Shown here piece after piece: positions 11,619 through 22,324 of a stretch of 64,000 bases of DNA. Source of the DNA: Hansfordia pulvinata (lineage: Eukaryota > Ascomycota > Sordariomycetes > Xylariales). The notes beneath the pieces are model-generated. The model saw only the letters and a program-made list of their open reading frames with translations, was not told the origin of the DNA and did no database searches. Position 1 is the stretch's first letter, and each line of letters starts with the position of its first letter. A program made the translations under genes and the position numbers. The stretch spans positions 1,870,001 to 1,934,000 of the forward strand of contig BJKQ01000009.1 of assembly GCA_006538405.1 (NCBI GenBank), in the 5' to 3' direction.

Positions 11619-12809
11619 ATGATCCCACACAGCGGCGCCTACGCCCCGTCGTCCTCCAAGACTTCGGACGAAATCACCAAGATCCAAACCCGCTCTGACC
11701 TCTCTCTGCTCTTCCGCGTCGTACGGACCTGCATCCGGCCCCTCCGCCCTCACCTCGTGAGACCGCCTAAGAAAGCCCTTCCCGCCGGCTCGCCTAAGCT
11801 CCCCAAGCGCCCCCGCTCCCACAAGGGCTTCGACATTGTCGAGCGCAAGGTCGACGTCGTCTCCGCCCCGGCCACCAGCGACCCCGAGGAGCCCGAGCCG
11901 CTATGGCTGTACGACTACGTCCCCCAATCCTCGGGCGCGACCAGCAGCACGGGCGAGAAGCCCCGTGACGCCGCCGCCGGCGGGCGTCGCCACCACATCT
12001 ATTACTTCTCCGGCGGCGCCTTCAAGATGCCGCCCACCGGCGAGCACTGGAAGCTCTGCGCGCGCATAGCCCGCGATCTGGCCCCGCACGGCGTCTCCTT
12101 CACCCTCGTGTCCTACCCGCTGGGGCCCAACTCCCCGGCCCGCGACTCCCTTCCCATGATGCGCCGGTGGCTGCGCAGGGAGCTGCTGGAGGGCGACGCT
12201 CAGATGGGCGTCAGCCTGATGGGGGACTCGGCCGGGGGCAACCTCGCGCTCAGCTTGAGCTTCTGGTGGGCCGAGGAGCTGCGCAGGCTGAAGCAGCAGG
12301 TGGCGGACGGCAAGGACGGCGAGCAAGGGGGCGCTCCCTTGGAGTTCCGCGAGGAGGAGCTGCAGGCGCTGCGGCGGCTCAAGAGCATCTTTGTGTCGTC
12401 GCCGCCCTGCGACCTGAGCAACCGCAACCCCGCGATTGCCGACGCCGCCAAGCAGGACCCGATCCTGACCAAGGCCACGACCGACATGGCCGCCGACGCC
12501 TGGACCGTGTCCTGGCCCGACGACAACCCCAAGCTCAACCCGCAGCTGTCGCCGCTGCTGCAGCCGGCCGAGGCCTGGTCGGCCCTGAGGGAGAGCAACC
12601 TGCGTGTCGACGGGCTGTACGGGACGGCGGACGTGCTTGCCCCGGACGTGGAGCTGTTTGTGCAGAAGTGCCGCAAGGAGGGAATCCGGGGATCGTGGCT
12701 GCGGTGGGAGGGCCAGATCCACTGCTTCATGCTGATGAGTGTGTATGGGATGAGGGAAGGTCGAGAGGGTGTGAATTGGGTGGTGCAGATGTTCAAGGAG
12801 ATCTTGTGA
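11619..12809 (+). CDS. Alpha/beta hydrolase (esterase/lipase type)
   Basis: Probable carboxylester hydrolase of the alpha/beta-hydrolase fold, 396 residues, without introns. The nucleophile elbow is GDSAGG with Ser at about residue 204. A likely catalytic Asp is in GTADVLAP (about 338) and His in GQIHCFM (about 368), in the order and spacing expected of the family. The oxyanion strand reads YYFSGGAF rather than the HGGG of classical hormone-sensitive-lipase-like enzymes. I chose the ATG at 11619, which sits in a good context (gcgccATGatc); an in-frame upstream ATG at 11520 would add 33 residues of low-complexity sequence. There is no clear signal peptide, so it is probably intracellular. Substrate cannot be read from the sequence. 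Confidence 0.88.
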   Translation: MIPHSGAYAPSSSKTSDEITKIQTRSDLSLLFRVVRTCIRPLRPHLVRPPKKALPAGSPKLPKRPRSHKGFDIVERKVDVVSAPATSDPEEPEPLWLYDYVPQSSGATSSTGEKPRDAAAGGRRHHIYYFSGGAFKMPPTGEHWKLCARIARDLAPHGVSFTLVSYPLGPNSPARDSLPMMRRWLRRELLEGDAQMGVSLMGDSAGGNLALSLSFWWAEELRRLKQQVADGKDGEQGGAPLEFREEELQALRRLKSIFVSSPPCDLSNRNPAIADAAKQDPILTKATTDMAADAWTVSWPDDNPKLNPQLSPLLQPAEAWSALRESNLRVDGLYGTADVLAPDVELFVQKCRKEGIRGSWLRWEGQIHCFMLMSVYGMREGREGVNWVVQMFKEIL

Positions 12810-14316
12810 TGAGGCTGCTGCATGAAGACAGCTACGGGCGGTGCAGGTGACGGGCATCAGAACTTGGAAGCTTCGAGTAATAATACACATCATTATACCC
12901 CCTTCGCGTTCGCGTGTCTACTGCACCACATGTACCTGCACACATTTCGTGAGTGAGGGCGGGCATGCGCGTATGGATTCTCAGTCGCTACATGTGGCTT
13001 GACAGCGTTGAAGTCTTGTGATGATGACAGCCGGGTGCCTTTCGTGCAAGAGGCATCGACTGCGGTCCATCCATTGCCTGGAGAGTGAGATCTTGCAACG
13101 CAGATAGAAAGCTCTTGCCAACCTTCCAAATGCCTTCTTTCTTGCTCCCTCTGATGCTGGTCGGACCTTCAGTTGTCAGGAACAGTCAGTGGGCTTTGAC
13201 GGGCCTCTCGTATCTGCGCGCTGTGATCTTGAAAGTTTCGTGTGCGCAGACTCTCGATTCCTGCATCTCGTATCTTGACTTTGCGCTCTTCGCCGACAAC
13301 TCTACCTCACGAGGCATCGTGCCACTTTCCCCTGCTCCTGTCGAGTTTGGCCGCGTCTTGCCCCGCGATGGCAAGCCGCACAGCAGTGTACCTCCTTCCG
13401 TTGCTCAACTTCCAAGGCCCTGCTGGAAACTGATGGAAGCCGGTTTGCGTCAGGACTGATGTCCTAGCCCAAGAGAGTTCTCGCCGTTTTGGCGGTTTCG
13501 TGGTTCAACTGGCAGGAGCAGCGCAAGCAACAACGACCTCGCCAGCACCAAAGTTCCCATGTGCGCGTGATCTCCTCCCATCGTAAGTGCCCAGCCTTCA
13601 AAGAGCGTGGCATGGCTTGCCAGAGACTGAAGACTTCGCTTGGGGGAGTTCCGCAAACAGCTTCTCTCTTGTCCAACAACCTGCTCCGTGAGCCTCCACA
13701 GGCATATCTGCTTGTGTGCCGTCGAGCCGCCGCCCTCTGGCTCTGGGAGAATGTACCGCCTGCCTCTGTATGTTGTTTGGGAGGCGCGCTCTGAGCTCGT
13801 ATCCGACTCTGCAGAACGACCTCGCAACTGCCTTGTCTGTTGTCTTCACCGAGCATTCGGGTCGCTGGGCTTCCCGGATCACCCCCCGCACCTGCCTCCC
13901 GCCGACTCCCCGCAAACCTTTCCATTCCAAACTTGACTTTCGCCTTGCTGCTGTCCCAGACGAGGTCGTCTCCGAGCGCCTTCCGTCTACAGTGCAGGCG
14001 AGATGCTCGACGCCCTTGCCAACTCAGAGGGAACACGAGAAACTCTCTGCCCGAGCGAGAATCTTCCGCCCGTCCAATGTTGTTGGCGGGAGGCCCGCCG
14101 TCTACATAAACCGGCCTTCCCTCCCATCCAGCTCTCCCCCCTCTCTTTTCTCTTCTCTTCTCATCATCAACACCAACAGTCTTTATCATATCTTGCTTAT
14201 CCGGTATTCATTTGCCCTCACTCCTTTGCTCGCCTTTTGCCAGCTGCCCTGCTCCACAGCCAACCACTCAATCATTGCCTCGGTCATCGTTCCAGTCCCG
14301 GTCCCAATCAGTCATC
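12810..14316. other. Intergenic region
   Basis: About 1.5 kb between two same-strand genes. No supported gene. The last 250 bases are C/T-rich (tctcccccctctcttttctcttctc), typical of a strong fungal promoter and 5' leader for the secreted protein at 14317. Confidence 0.5.
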
Positions 14317-15342
14317 ATGCATTTCTCCAAGAGCACCCTCTCGGTCTTTGCCCCTGCCCTTGGGCTCCTGGCCTTGGTTGGCCACCCTGTCCATGCTGCC
14401 CCAGCCGTTGCAAATGAGCCCAATGTCGAACTCAGGTCCCCAGGTCCCCACGCTGTCAGAGCCACTGGTGCCCTCAACAAGCGTCAATGGGGCTACAATG
14501 GGACGCCCACGGTAACGGTCACGATCACTGGCACTGTCACTTCAACCATCACCAGCACCAGCACTGTCACCCCGTCCACCTGCCCTCCAACCACGCCCAT
14601 CACCACTCCCACTGTGACGGTCACGTCTACGACCACGGACACTGTAACCACTTGCCCTACCAATGGAATCTGCACGTCAACTTCCACTGTGACGACCACT
14701 TCAACCAAGACGGACACCACCACCAGGACGGACACGATCACCAGCACGACAACCTCTACCTCTGTCGTCACCAGCACCAGCACGGTCACGAGCACCACTA
14801 CCACTGACAAGACTTCGACAGTGACTTCAACCTCAACCGAGACGGACAAGGTCACCTCGACCGTTACCTCCACGAGCACTGTCACCTCTACCGTGAGTTC
14901 CACCAGCACCGTGACTGTGACTGAGCCTCCCAAGACGACCACTGTCACCAGCACCGTCACCAGCACTGTCACCAGCACCGGTCCTTACCAGACTGTCACG
15001 TCGACTGTCACTGTTACTCTGCCCCCATCACCTCCACGGTCACGATCACGGCACCTGCCACGACCATCACCCAGACCGTCAGTGTCACTTTGCCGCCCGT
15101 GTCCGTCACCATCACCCTCCCCGGCACCACCATCACTCTGCCCCCATTACCAGGACTATCACCCTGCCCCAGATCACGGAGACCTTCACTTTGACTGTTC
15201 CGTCGCTCGGCCTTGGTGGTATCCTGTGAGGAGCACGTCAGGCACATGGCGGCAAGGGTACGGAGGTAGGCTATGGGGAGCGATGGCACACTTTTCGAGA
15301 TCAGGGTTTCATGGGTCGACTTCCTACAACGTGGCTGGGTGA
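14317..15342 (+). CDS. Secreted Thr/Val-repeat surface protein, frame broken near 3' end
   Basis: Begins with a clear signal peptide (hydrophobic core SVFAPALGLLALVG, then HAAPA) and a possible Kex2 site (LNKRQW). About 170 residues of TVTST/TSTVT-like repeats follow, rich in Thr, Ser and Val, as in heavily O-glycosylated fungal cell-wall proteins or adhesins. The repeat pattern stops abruptly at the CCCCC run 15022-15026 and the literal frame runs on as a Pro/Arg/Ser tail to the stop at 15340-15342. The repeat phase resumes one base out of frame, breaks again at an identical ACTCTGCCCCCAT (C run 15141-15145), and resumes once more, ending in TVPSLGLGG and a TGA at 15227-15229. Either two bases are missing from the sequence or the gene is damaged. 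The start at 14317 is set by the signal peptide. No catalytic domain is seen. Confidence 0.72.
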   Translation: MHFSKSTLSVFAPALGLLALVGHPVHAAPAVANEPNVELRSPGPHAVRATGALNKRQWGYNGTPTVTVTITGTVTSTITSTSTVTPSTCPPTTPITTPTVTVTSTTTDTVTTCPTNGICTSTSTVTTTSTKTDTTTRTDTITSTTTSTSVVTSTSTVTSTTTTDKTSTVTSTSTETDKVTSTVTSTSTVTSTVSSTSTVTVTEPPKTTTVTSTVTSTVTSTGPYQTVTSTVTVTLPPSPPRSRSRHLPRPSPRPSVSLCRPCPSPSPSPAPPSLCPHYQDYHPAPDHGDLHFDCSVARPWWYPVRSTSGTWRQGYGGRLWGAMAHFSRSGFHGSTSYNVAG

Positions 15343-16798
15343 AGAGGTGGCATGACTGGTTGGCTGAATCCTAGGTAGCTCGAGCTGAGTGAGGTTATCA
15401 CTAATGTGTATTGTTTTCTCTTGCCTCTGCTGTTGCTTGCTTCATTGCTTCCATGCCGTCTCGCCCGTGACTTGTTTGATATTGGTGAGGTTGTGAATGA
15501 GTTGGAACTTTTATTCTGCGCTGTGATCTATATCATACACCTATGAACACATTCTCCGCCTAGACGTTTTCACAAGTGCAGTCTGAGCTTTGCGAAGGCG
15601 AAGGCTCCGTGCTATCTATAGCCCTGTTGGCGACGTGCCGCCAGGCAGGACTCGCCCAAGCCGATACTCAGTTGCTTCTAGTAAGATTACATCAGCCTAC
15701 CATTCAAGTGGCCAACGTCTGATCCATGGAATGCGAGTTGTATGCCATCGTCTCATTTTGTACCCCTTCTAGCCGCCGTTCCCTGTGTTACGCCCGAGTA
15801 ATGTGATCTGAATAGGCTGCCCGGAAATGCGGGAGCCATGCCAATCCGTGGCTGGCGAGTGACGGTTCCGTGGGCCACAGCCGGGGGAAACTGGCGCCGA
15901 TTGGCAGGAAGAAGGCCAGGAGAGTTTGATGACATTGGGAAAGAAACTCATGGATCCTCTGAGCGATCAGTCCGTCGTTGTGAACGCAACATGGCCTGTT
16001 GATGATCAACTTGACCAATGAGACCAGATCGTTCAGCTCCGTGTGCATCAGTGCAAGCGCGCCTGGATTTGGCGTCTTGAACGGTGGCCCCGCTGGCAAC
16101 ATCATCAAGCCTGTGCGTGCTGGCCCATGCAGGCTGGTTGACAACGCAAGGCTGGTTTTTCAAGAAAACACTTCAGTTGATGCGTCAGCTTTCAGAGGCC
16201 GCGGTCCGCTGAAAGGAAGGGCAATTAGCGCTGCGGTGGGTCTCCCCACGAGAACGGTGGCTCCCATAGCTCTAATGCGGTGTCGCCTGGCCTCTGCACC
16301 AGGCTGTCAGATATGAAATGAAGGCAACGCCAGAAACGCCGCCGTGATGTCCATGCTATGAGGGGTATGTCGTCCGTCCAAAAGAAACCCGGGTTCCAAA
16401 AATAAAACACGATAAGCAGACGCCCTGGTGCGGTGTTGTCGTAAGGCATACCCGGTAATACCTGCGTCGAGGAATTTGCCGCCGCAAGAGATTGTTTGCG
16501 AGGCATCAAGTCATTGTTGACTCGACGCTGGACAGTGATGCACCCCAGCACCTACTCCAGGAAGCACCTGTACCCCGAAACGCCCGAATGTTTGTCGGTT
16601 CGAATCATGTCGGCGCGTCCATATCGCTCCCAAAACGATGACTTGCGTCGTGAGCTGGGCATAAAATAGAAGGTTGGATATCAACCATCGCAGCCACAAA
16701 CATAATTCAAAGCGGCCCAATCCATGTTACACCTCGCTGCCAATGCGCCATTTTTTTCAAAACCAAAGACGTTTTCGAGTGCGCTGGCGGAAAGAGCC
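15343..16798. other. Intergenic region with one doubtful frame
   Basis: No supported gene. On the minus strand, 15788-16144 carries a helical-looking stretch (LNDLVSLVKLIIN, AQRIHEFLSQ) that could be a gene fragment. I found neither a start, an intron nor a family for it. Confidence 0.4.
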
Positions 16799-17799
16799 TC
16801 ACAGGCCGACTTGGTTGTTACCGGACTCGACGATGTTGTCGGAGAGGTTGATCAGGAGCTGCGCGAGGCAGCGCTTGGTCGCGGCATCGTCGCGAAGGAC
16901 GGAGCTGAATGTAGCATCGCGCAGGGGCTCGGGTAGGCACTGCCTAAGCGCCTCCCGGGCGCGGGCGTTGTCGCTGAGTCGCAGAAAGCAGCGAACAACG
17001 TGCTTAAGAAGACGAGCGGTCTGCTGCTCAACCAGCTGTGCAACCATGTTACTGAGAACAGTACCGACAGCATAGAACCTCTCGTATGTAGCGCAAATGT
17101 AGTTGAGTCCGTTGTCGTCCAGAAGAATCTTTTGAACAATGAAGATGGCGACTGTCTTGCTGAGTTCGGAGCCCGTTTCCATGATTCTCAGGCAGAGTGG
17201 GATGATCTCAGTGGTCAAGAGGAAGTTGATGACCTCGGTGGAGTCATTCTTGACGAGGGCACCAATGACGCCCAGACTGGTCAGGCGCAGGTACTCAAAC
17301 GGTCGGGATTTGGAGGTGGTGTTGAGAAAGGGGTAGAGAAAGAGAGGGATGTGGGCTATCGAATGTTAGCTATAGCAGAACGGAATAATGGCCGAGATAC
17401 TTACCGTTCAGAAACAGAGTGCGTGTCTCGTTGTGGGATGCAACACACTGCAGGAGCGCGAGGGCATTGCACACTCGGTTCGAGGCGGCGGCTGTGAGCT
17501 GGGAGGGGTTGAGGAGGTTGTAGACGGAAATGATCTCCTGCATCAGCGACGTCATGACGCCTGGGAGAAGTTAGCTACAACCGATATGAAATGGACGCAG
17601 AACAAGCATACCGAACGAGTGCCAAAGTATAAGAGCCAGCTCGGGGACCTGCTCGCGTTTCTTGGACAGCTCAAGCAAGGCGGCCTCGCGCGTGGATTCG
17701 TTGAGCAGGTCAGCAATGAAGTTGAGAGTTCGGCGGTTGTCCTCGGAGACATTATCAAGACCGGAGTCGACCTGCTGCTGCTGCGCCTGTTGCTGCGCC

Positions 17800-17831
<32 letters not shown>

Positions 17832-18032
17832 AACATGAGCGGCCTGGGAGATGGCGCTGGCGTTGACATTGTTGTGAGCGCCGGCTAGGCGATTGTAGTG
17901 CTGGTGCTGGGCCGCAGCTACAGCAGCGGCTTGCTGGGCCTGATGCTGGTGCCCAGGATTCTGGTGCATCCAGGGCTGGTCGGGGTGGGCATTGTACTGG
18001 TGATGTCCGTACATGTTGGGGTTCGGCAACAT
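16799..18032 (-). CDS. CCR4-NOT complex subunit CAF40 (Rcd1/CNOT9)
   Basis: Conserved armadillo-like subunit of the CCR4-NOT mRNA deadenylase complex; its homologues bind peptides from mRNA-binding regulators and NOT1. Three exons, 18032-17612, 17560-17405 and 17355-16799, with GTATGC...CTAAC...CCAG and GTAAGT...CTAAC...ATAG introns of 51 and 49 nt, give 377 residues, close to the yeast protein. The C-terminal 270 residues are near-invariant Rcd1 sequence ([51 protein letters not shown]). The N-terminal 90 residues are His/Gln/Ala-rich and include a polyglutamine tract near 17765-17835, as in other fungal orthologues. It is the most secure assignment in the window. The stop at 16799 follows NNQVGL. 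Confidence 0.97.
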
Positions 18033-19730
18033 GGCGTGACGCGGGGGATGGAGTCGGTCTTCGTCACAGATTGTGGAGGCGCGTGGTACGGTGGGCTGGG
18101 GAGGCGGTGATCGTGTTGCTGATAGAAACAGAAGTGCTAAGGAGACGACCAGAAGTAAGATGGTATGTGTCGTATGCGCCGGGACTTGAAGCTGCAGCTG
18201 TGCTTCGATCGGCACGGCTCGGTGTTGTGTTGCCGCAAGGTGGGCTTGGGGGTTGAGCTGGTGCAAATGCCAGGTTGGGGCTCGCGGATGAGGGGATGCT
18301 CAGTCGGGCCTTGCTCAGTGGCGTTCTCGGTGGCGGATCGATCGGTTCATAAAGCCGTGAAGCCGGAATGGGGTTCGGCCGGTGCACGAAATGATAGGTG
18401 ACAGAGAAGGTCGGGCGGATAGGCTCGTCCAAGAAGAAGTAGAAAACAGTCGTCGCCAAGTTGGGCGCAAGTGCGGCTGGCGGGTAGGATGAACTATCCA
18501 GGCGAGAGGGCCACGGCTCGGTCGGGCCAACAGGAATGGAAGGGAGAGGAGAATGGAAATGGAACGTCGGCGCTCGGGTGGAAGTGGAGGCGGAGGCGGA
18601 TGCGGATGCGGATGGTGATGGATGCTGGGGAGGGAAGCAGGCAAGATTAACGATGGTGGTGGTGCGGTGGTGTCGTGCGGTGGTGGTGCAGCCCGCGTGG
18701 TACCGCAGCCTTCCAAACTGCCGATGCCGCCCGAAGGCACCAGGAATGGGTACCCAGACGCTACATCGCCGGCGGCGCATCGATCCGCCCAGGGGTGCAC
18801 ATGGACACAGACAAGGTCTATGCCCAGGATTGGTCTTGAGTCGTCTTCAAGTACCCCTTACTGCTAGGGGCTGGGCGCGAAGCGAGGGGTACTTTAGGCA
18901 CATGCGTTTAGGTTGCAAGTCTCACAATACGTGGCCCCCAATCAGAATCAGCCGTGTGAAGCCGACCTCGCCAAGCCAGGTACGAGTACATGTTCGACCG
19001 TTGGTATATCTACTGCAAGTACCTACTATTGTCGACTGCCATTTGACAAAATTGGTCATAAATCGCCCTATGTAAGAGTACACCGCAATTCTCAGCACCA
19101 AGAGTAGTTCGCGTTTTATTGGCACAATTGGCCTGTAGAGTAGAGCATTGTCGTGCCGATTAAGCAGCGAATTGTGCGGATAAGTAATTGTTGTATGAAT
19201 AGGGCTGAGGTGGCGTTGTGAATGGCCGGAGGTACCTACTCATATCCGGCGTGAGGGAGGGCGTGCCTACAAGTATCTGGTTGCCCTCAATTGGGTGGAT
19301 TGATGTCGAATCCGATGAAGACTTATGCACATGTACATGTACGAGGCTACGAATAATGTCAGTCTTTCGCTCCCTCGACAGGTACCTCACGTACCCACCC
19401 AGTGAGACCAGGTACCTGCCGGTCGTTTGGCAGGCACATGCGCCTGGCCCGCCCCTTGAAGCTATCGTCTCCAGCCTGAGTCGCGTCAAGTCAACGCCAA
19501 CGATCGCGCCTCGACAAGCACCAGCCTTTGTCTCGACAATCCCGTTCTCGTTGCGCCAACTGCAGGGCAATTGTTGTCGACACCTTTGCCGCCCGCGCCG
19601 AGCCCAGCCGGTCCTGCCAATGTCTGCTCGTGCTCCAGCCTCTATGGACACCTGAGCTGCTCTTGTCAGCCGCCATCGTCCGCCGCCATTCATTTGCCAC
19701 GACCTCCCCGCCCCAACGACGACAACGACC
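18033..19730. other. Divergent promoter region, CAF40 / PIG-T
   Basis: About 1.7 kb between two divergently transcribed housekeeping genes. Frames here are Pro/Ser/Arg-rich and overlapping, with no domains; they look like GC-rich leader sequence. Confidence 0.5.
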
Positions 19731-21756
19731 ATGACCATGACGACCAAGGCACCCACGTCCATCATGTCTCTCATCCACCTCTTCACGTTTCTCCTCCTCT
19801 CTCCTCTGGCGCTCGCCGCCGACTACCACGAGCAGCTCAACCTCAAGCCATTGCCGCAGTCGCACCTCCTGGCCAGCTTCAACTTCCGCTCTAACACCTC
19901 TCTGTCTGAGTTCGACGCCCACAACTTCCGCTACTTCCCCCGATCCCTGGGCCAGATCTTACACCACGTGGGCACTCGGGAGCTTCACCTTCGATTCGCC
20001 CTCGGCCGTTGGGACGCTGAAAGCTGGGGCGCTCGTCCGTGGCGCGGCACCAAGGAGGGCGGCACCGGCGTGGAGCTGTGGGCATGGCTCGACGCCCAGA
20101 CAGACCAAGAGTTGGTAACAGAAGCATTCGCGCTCTGCCCTATATAAAGCTGACTCATTTCCATGTAGGGCTGACGACCGCTGGCGATCGCTCACCAATG
20201 CGCTCTCTGGCCTGTTCTGCGCCTCTCTCAACTTCATCGACGAGACACGCACCACCCGCCCTGTCATGTCTTTCCACCCGGAAGGCGACCATGGCCGCTC
20301 CGACAACCTGCATCTTCTCCACGGCGTCCTACCTCACGAAGTCGTTTGCACCGAGAATCTGACCCCTTTTCTCAAGCTTCTCCCTTGCAAGGGCAAGGCC
20401 GGCATCTCCAGCCTGCTCGATGGCCACAAGTTATTCGACGCTTCGTGGCAGAGCATGGCCATAGACATCCGCCCTGTGTGTCCCGGTGGAAGTGTCTCCC
20501 GGGAACAAGAGTGTGTCCTTGAGATAGAGCAGACAATTGATATGGTTCTCGACGTCGAGAGGTCCAAGAGGCCCAGAGGTGCGTATTCGCCTACCCAGAT
20601 GACAACATCTCCTTTACTGACCAGCCCCTAGCCAACCCTATTCCTCGTCCGAAGCCGGGGCACGAGCTCAAGTGCAACTCGTCGAAGCCATATCATGACC
20701 CAGTCACCTGCTACCCCTCCGACTTGGATGTGAGCGAAGACTGGTCGTTTGATCAGCTGTTTGGCAAGCCTATGAAGGGGTCCTGCCCCTTGACTGACGC
20801 CGAAGCCCCCCCGGTTTGCGTTCAGGCTCCTTACTCGCGTCCCATCTTCACCACGGCTGATGTTATGGAGGTCAAGTACTCTGACGCCTCCACGCGATGC
20901 TACAAGATTCCGAAGGAGGGCGACTTTGGCCTTTTTCTCCCCCGATGTCGCACGAGTCCAACGATGGCCGCGTGCCAACCCGTGCCGACGAATTGCTCGA
21001 GCCGGACACGCCTCTGCTCTACGCCGAGCGCAGTCTTATGGGCCACGGACAAGAACGAGGCGGGGTTCAGACAATATTGACGAACCCAAGCCCCGATTCC
21101 GAGGTTGACTTTGTCTACATGGAGGTTCTGCCTTGGTTCATGCGTGTCTATCTCCACACTCTGAAGGCACGTATTGAAGACGGCTCTTCCGCTTCCATGA
21201 AGCACCAGGATCTTATTCAGAACATTTACTACCGGCCCGCACTGGACCGCGTTCGTGCGACGCAGCTCGAGCTGCGCCTGCGTCTCCCTCCGGCCAGCAC
21301 CGTTTTCCTGACCTACGACTTTGAGAAGACCATTTTGCGCTACACAGAGTACCCCCTGACGCCAACCGCGGTTTTGATGTCGCTTCCGCCATTGTTACGA
21401 TTCTGTCGCCGTCCTCGCCAGACTCGGAGGGGGGCCAGGATCAGTTCCGTGCCTCTTCCAACCTGCGTACGACCAGCTTGCTCCTCAGCCTGCCGACGCC
21501 AGACTTTAGCATGCCTTACAATGTCATCATCTTCACCAGTACTGTCATAGCTCTTGCCTTTGGTGGCCTCTACAACATACTCGTGCGGCGGTTTGTAGCC
21601 GCAGATGAAGGGCCTGAACTGAATGCAGGCGGGCTCAAAGGGAAGTTGATCGCTGCTGTTGGGCGCTTGTTCAAGGGCGCGTCGGCCGGTGCCGCGGCCG
21701 CTACGGCGTCCACGTCGATGGCCACACCCGGCGATGCGAAGGGGAAGGCGGCATGA
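19731..21756 (+). CDS. GPI transamidase component PIG-T / GPI16, two apparent frameshifts
   Basis: Subunit of the ER GPI-transamidase complex, which attaches GPI anchors to proteins. Exons are 19731-20110, 20169-20578 and 20632-21756. Introns are 58 nt (donor GTTGGT, branch CTGAC) and 53 nt (donor GTGCGT). An N-terminal signal peptide (LIHLFTFLLLSPLALA) precedes YHEQLNLKPLP. Conserved PIG-T blocks follow (ALSGLFCASLNFIDETRTT, MSFHPEGDH, LPWFMRVYLHTL, PPASTVFLTYDFEK, TPDFSMPYNVIIF), and a membrane helix near the C-terminus ends in ILVRRFVAADE. In exon 3 the frame is lost at CCCCC 20939-20943 and again at CCCCC 21352-21356. One extra base at each restores homology on both sides, giving about 638 residues. 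Sequencing error is the likely cause, since the gene is essential in yeast. The first-intron donor is unusual, but the more typical-looking GTAACA does not keep frame. Confidence 0.9.
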
Positions 21757-22324
21757 CTCTAGGGTGGTGATGGTTGGAAAGGGGGCCAGGGAGAGCCCTG
21801 CTATTGAGATATACCCAGAAACTATGGCATGAGTATTGAAATAAACCATTTCTCGAAACAACTTAGGGCTTTGATCTGTCCCTGCAGGCTACAATCTTTG
21901 CTCAGACATATGCGAGCGATCCAGTCGTGACAGTGACATGCTCGCTGAAGATGCAAGCTAAGCTTGCCAGCGACGTCACAGTTAAATGCTGTTAGGAGGC
22001 ATGGATTCGTCATGTGATTAATTATGTATGAAGGTGAGTGGACGACGACAGCCAAAATATTTACTCGTAACAAAACGCGAACACTATAACGCGCCACTAC
22101 TATCGTACATGCGACGGCCTCATTGTCAGCACCAGGTTTTGTTGACTGGCTTGTTGCGAGTGGAAGCATAGATCATCCCCCTTTCGGCAAACAGAAAGGG
22201 GAGGGGAAGGGGGGCAGGTTGCTCAGTGATGGCGCGCGATAGCCGCACAGCCCAGCAAATGAAGCCCGAGTTCCTGTCTCTCCCCCACCCCTTATACCTT
22301 TCTCATAGAAACCAGTTGAAACCT
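21757..22324. other. Convergent 3' intergenic region
   Basis: AT-richer than its surroundings, between the stops of PIG-T (+) and the membrane-protein gene (-). No gene seen. Confidence 0.5.

Noticed and set aside
16585..16610. tRNA B-box-like GGTTCGAATC
   Set aside because: The flanking bases do not form a T-arm and there is no matching A-box or acceptor stem.
20115..20168. GTAACA as the PIG-T intron 1 donor
   Set aside because: Joining there puts a stop codon directly after the junction.
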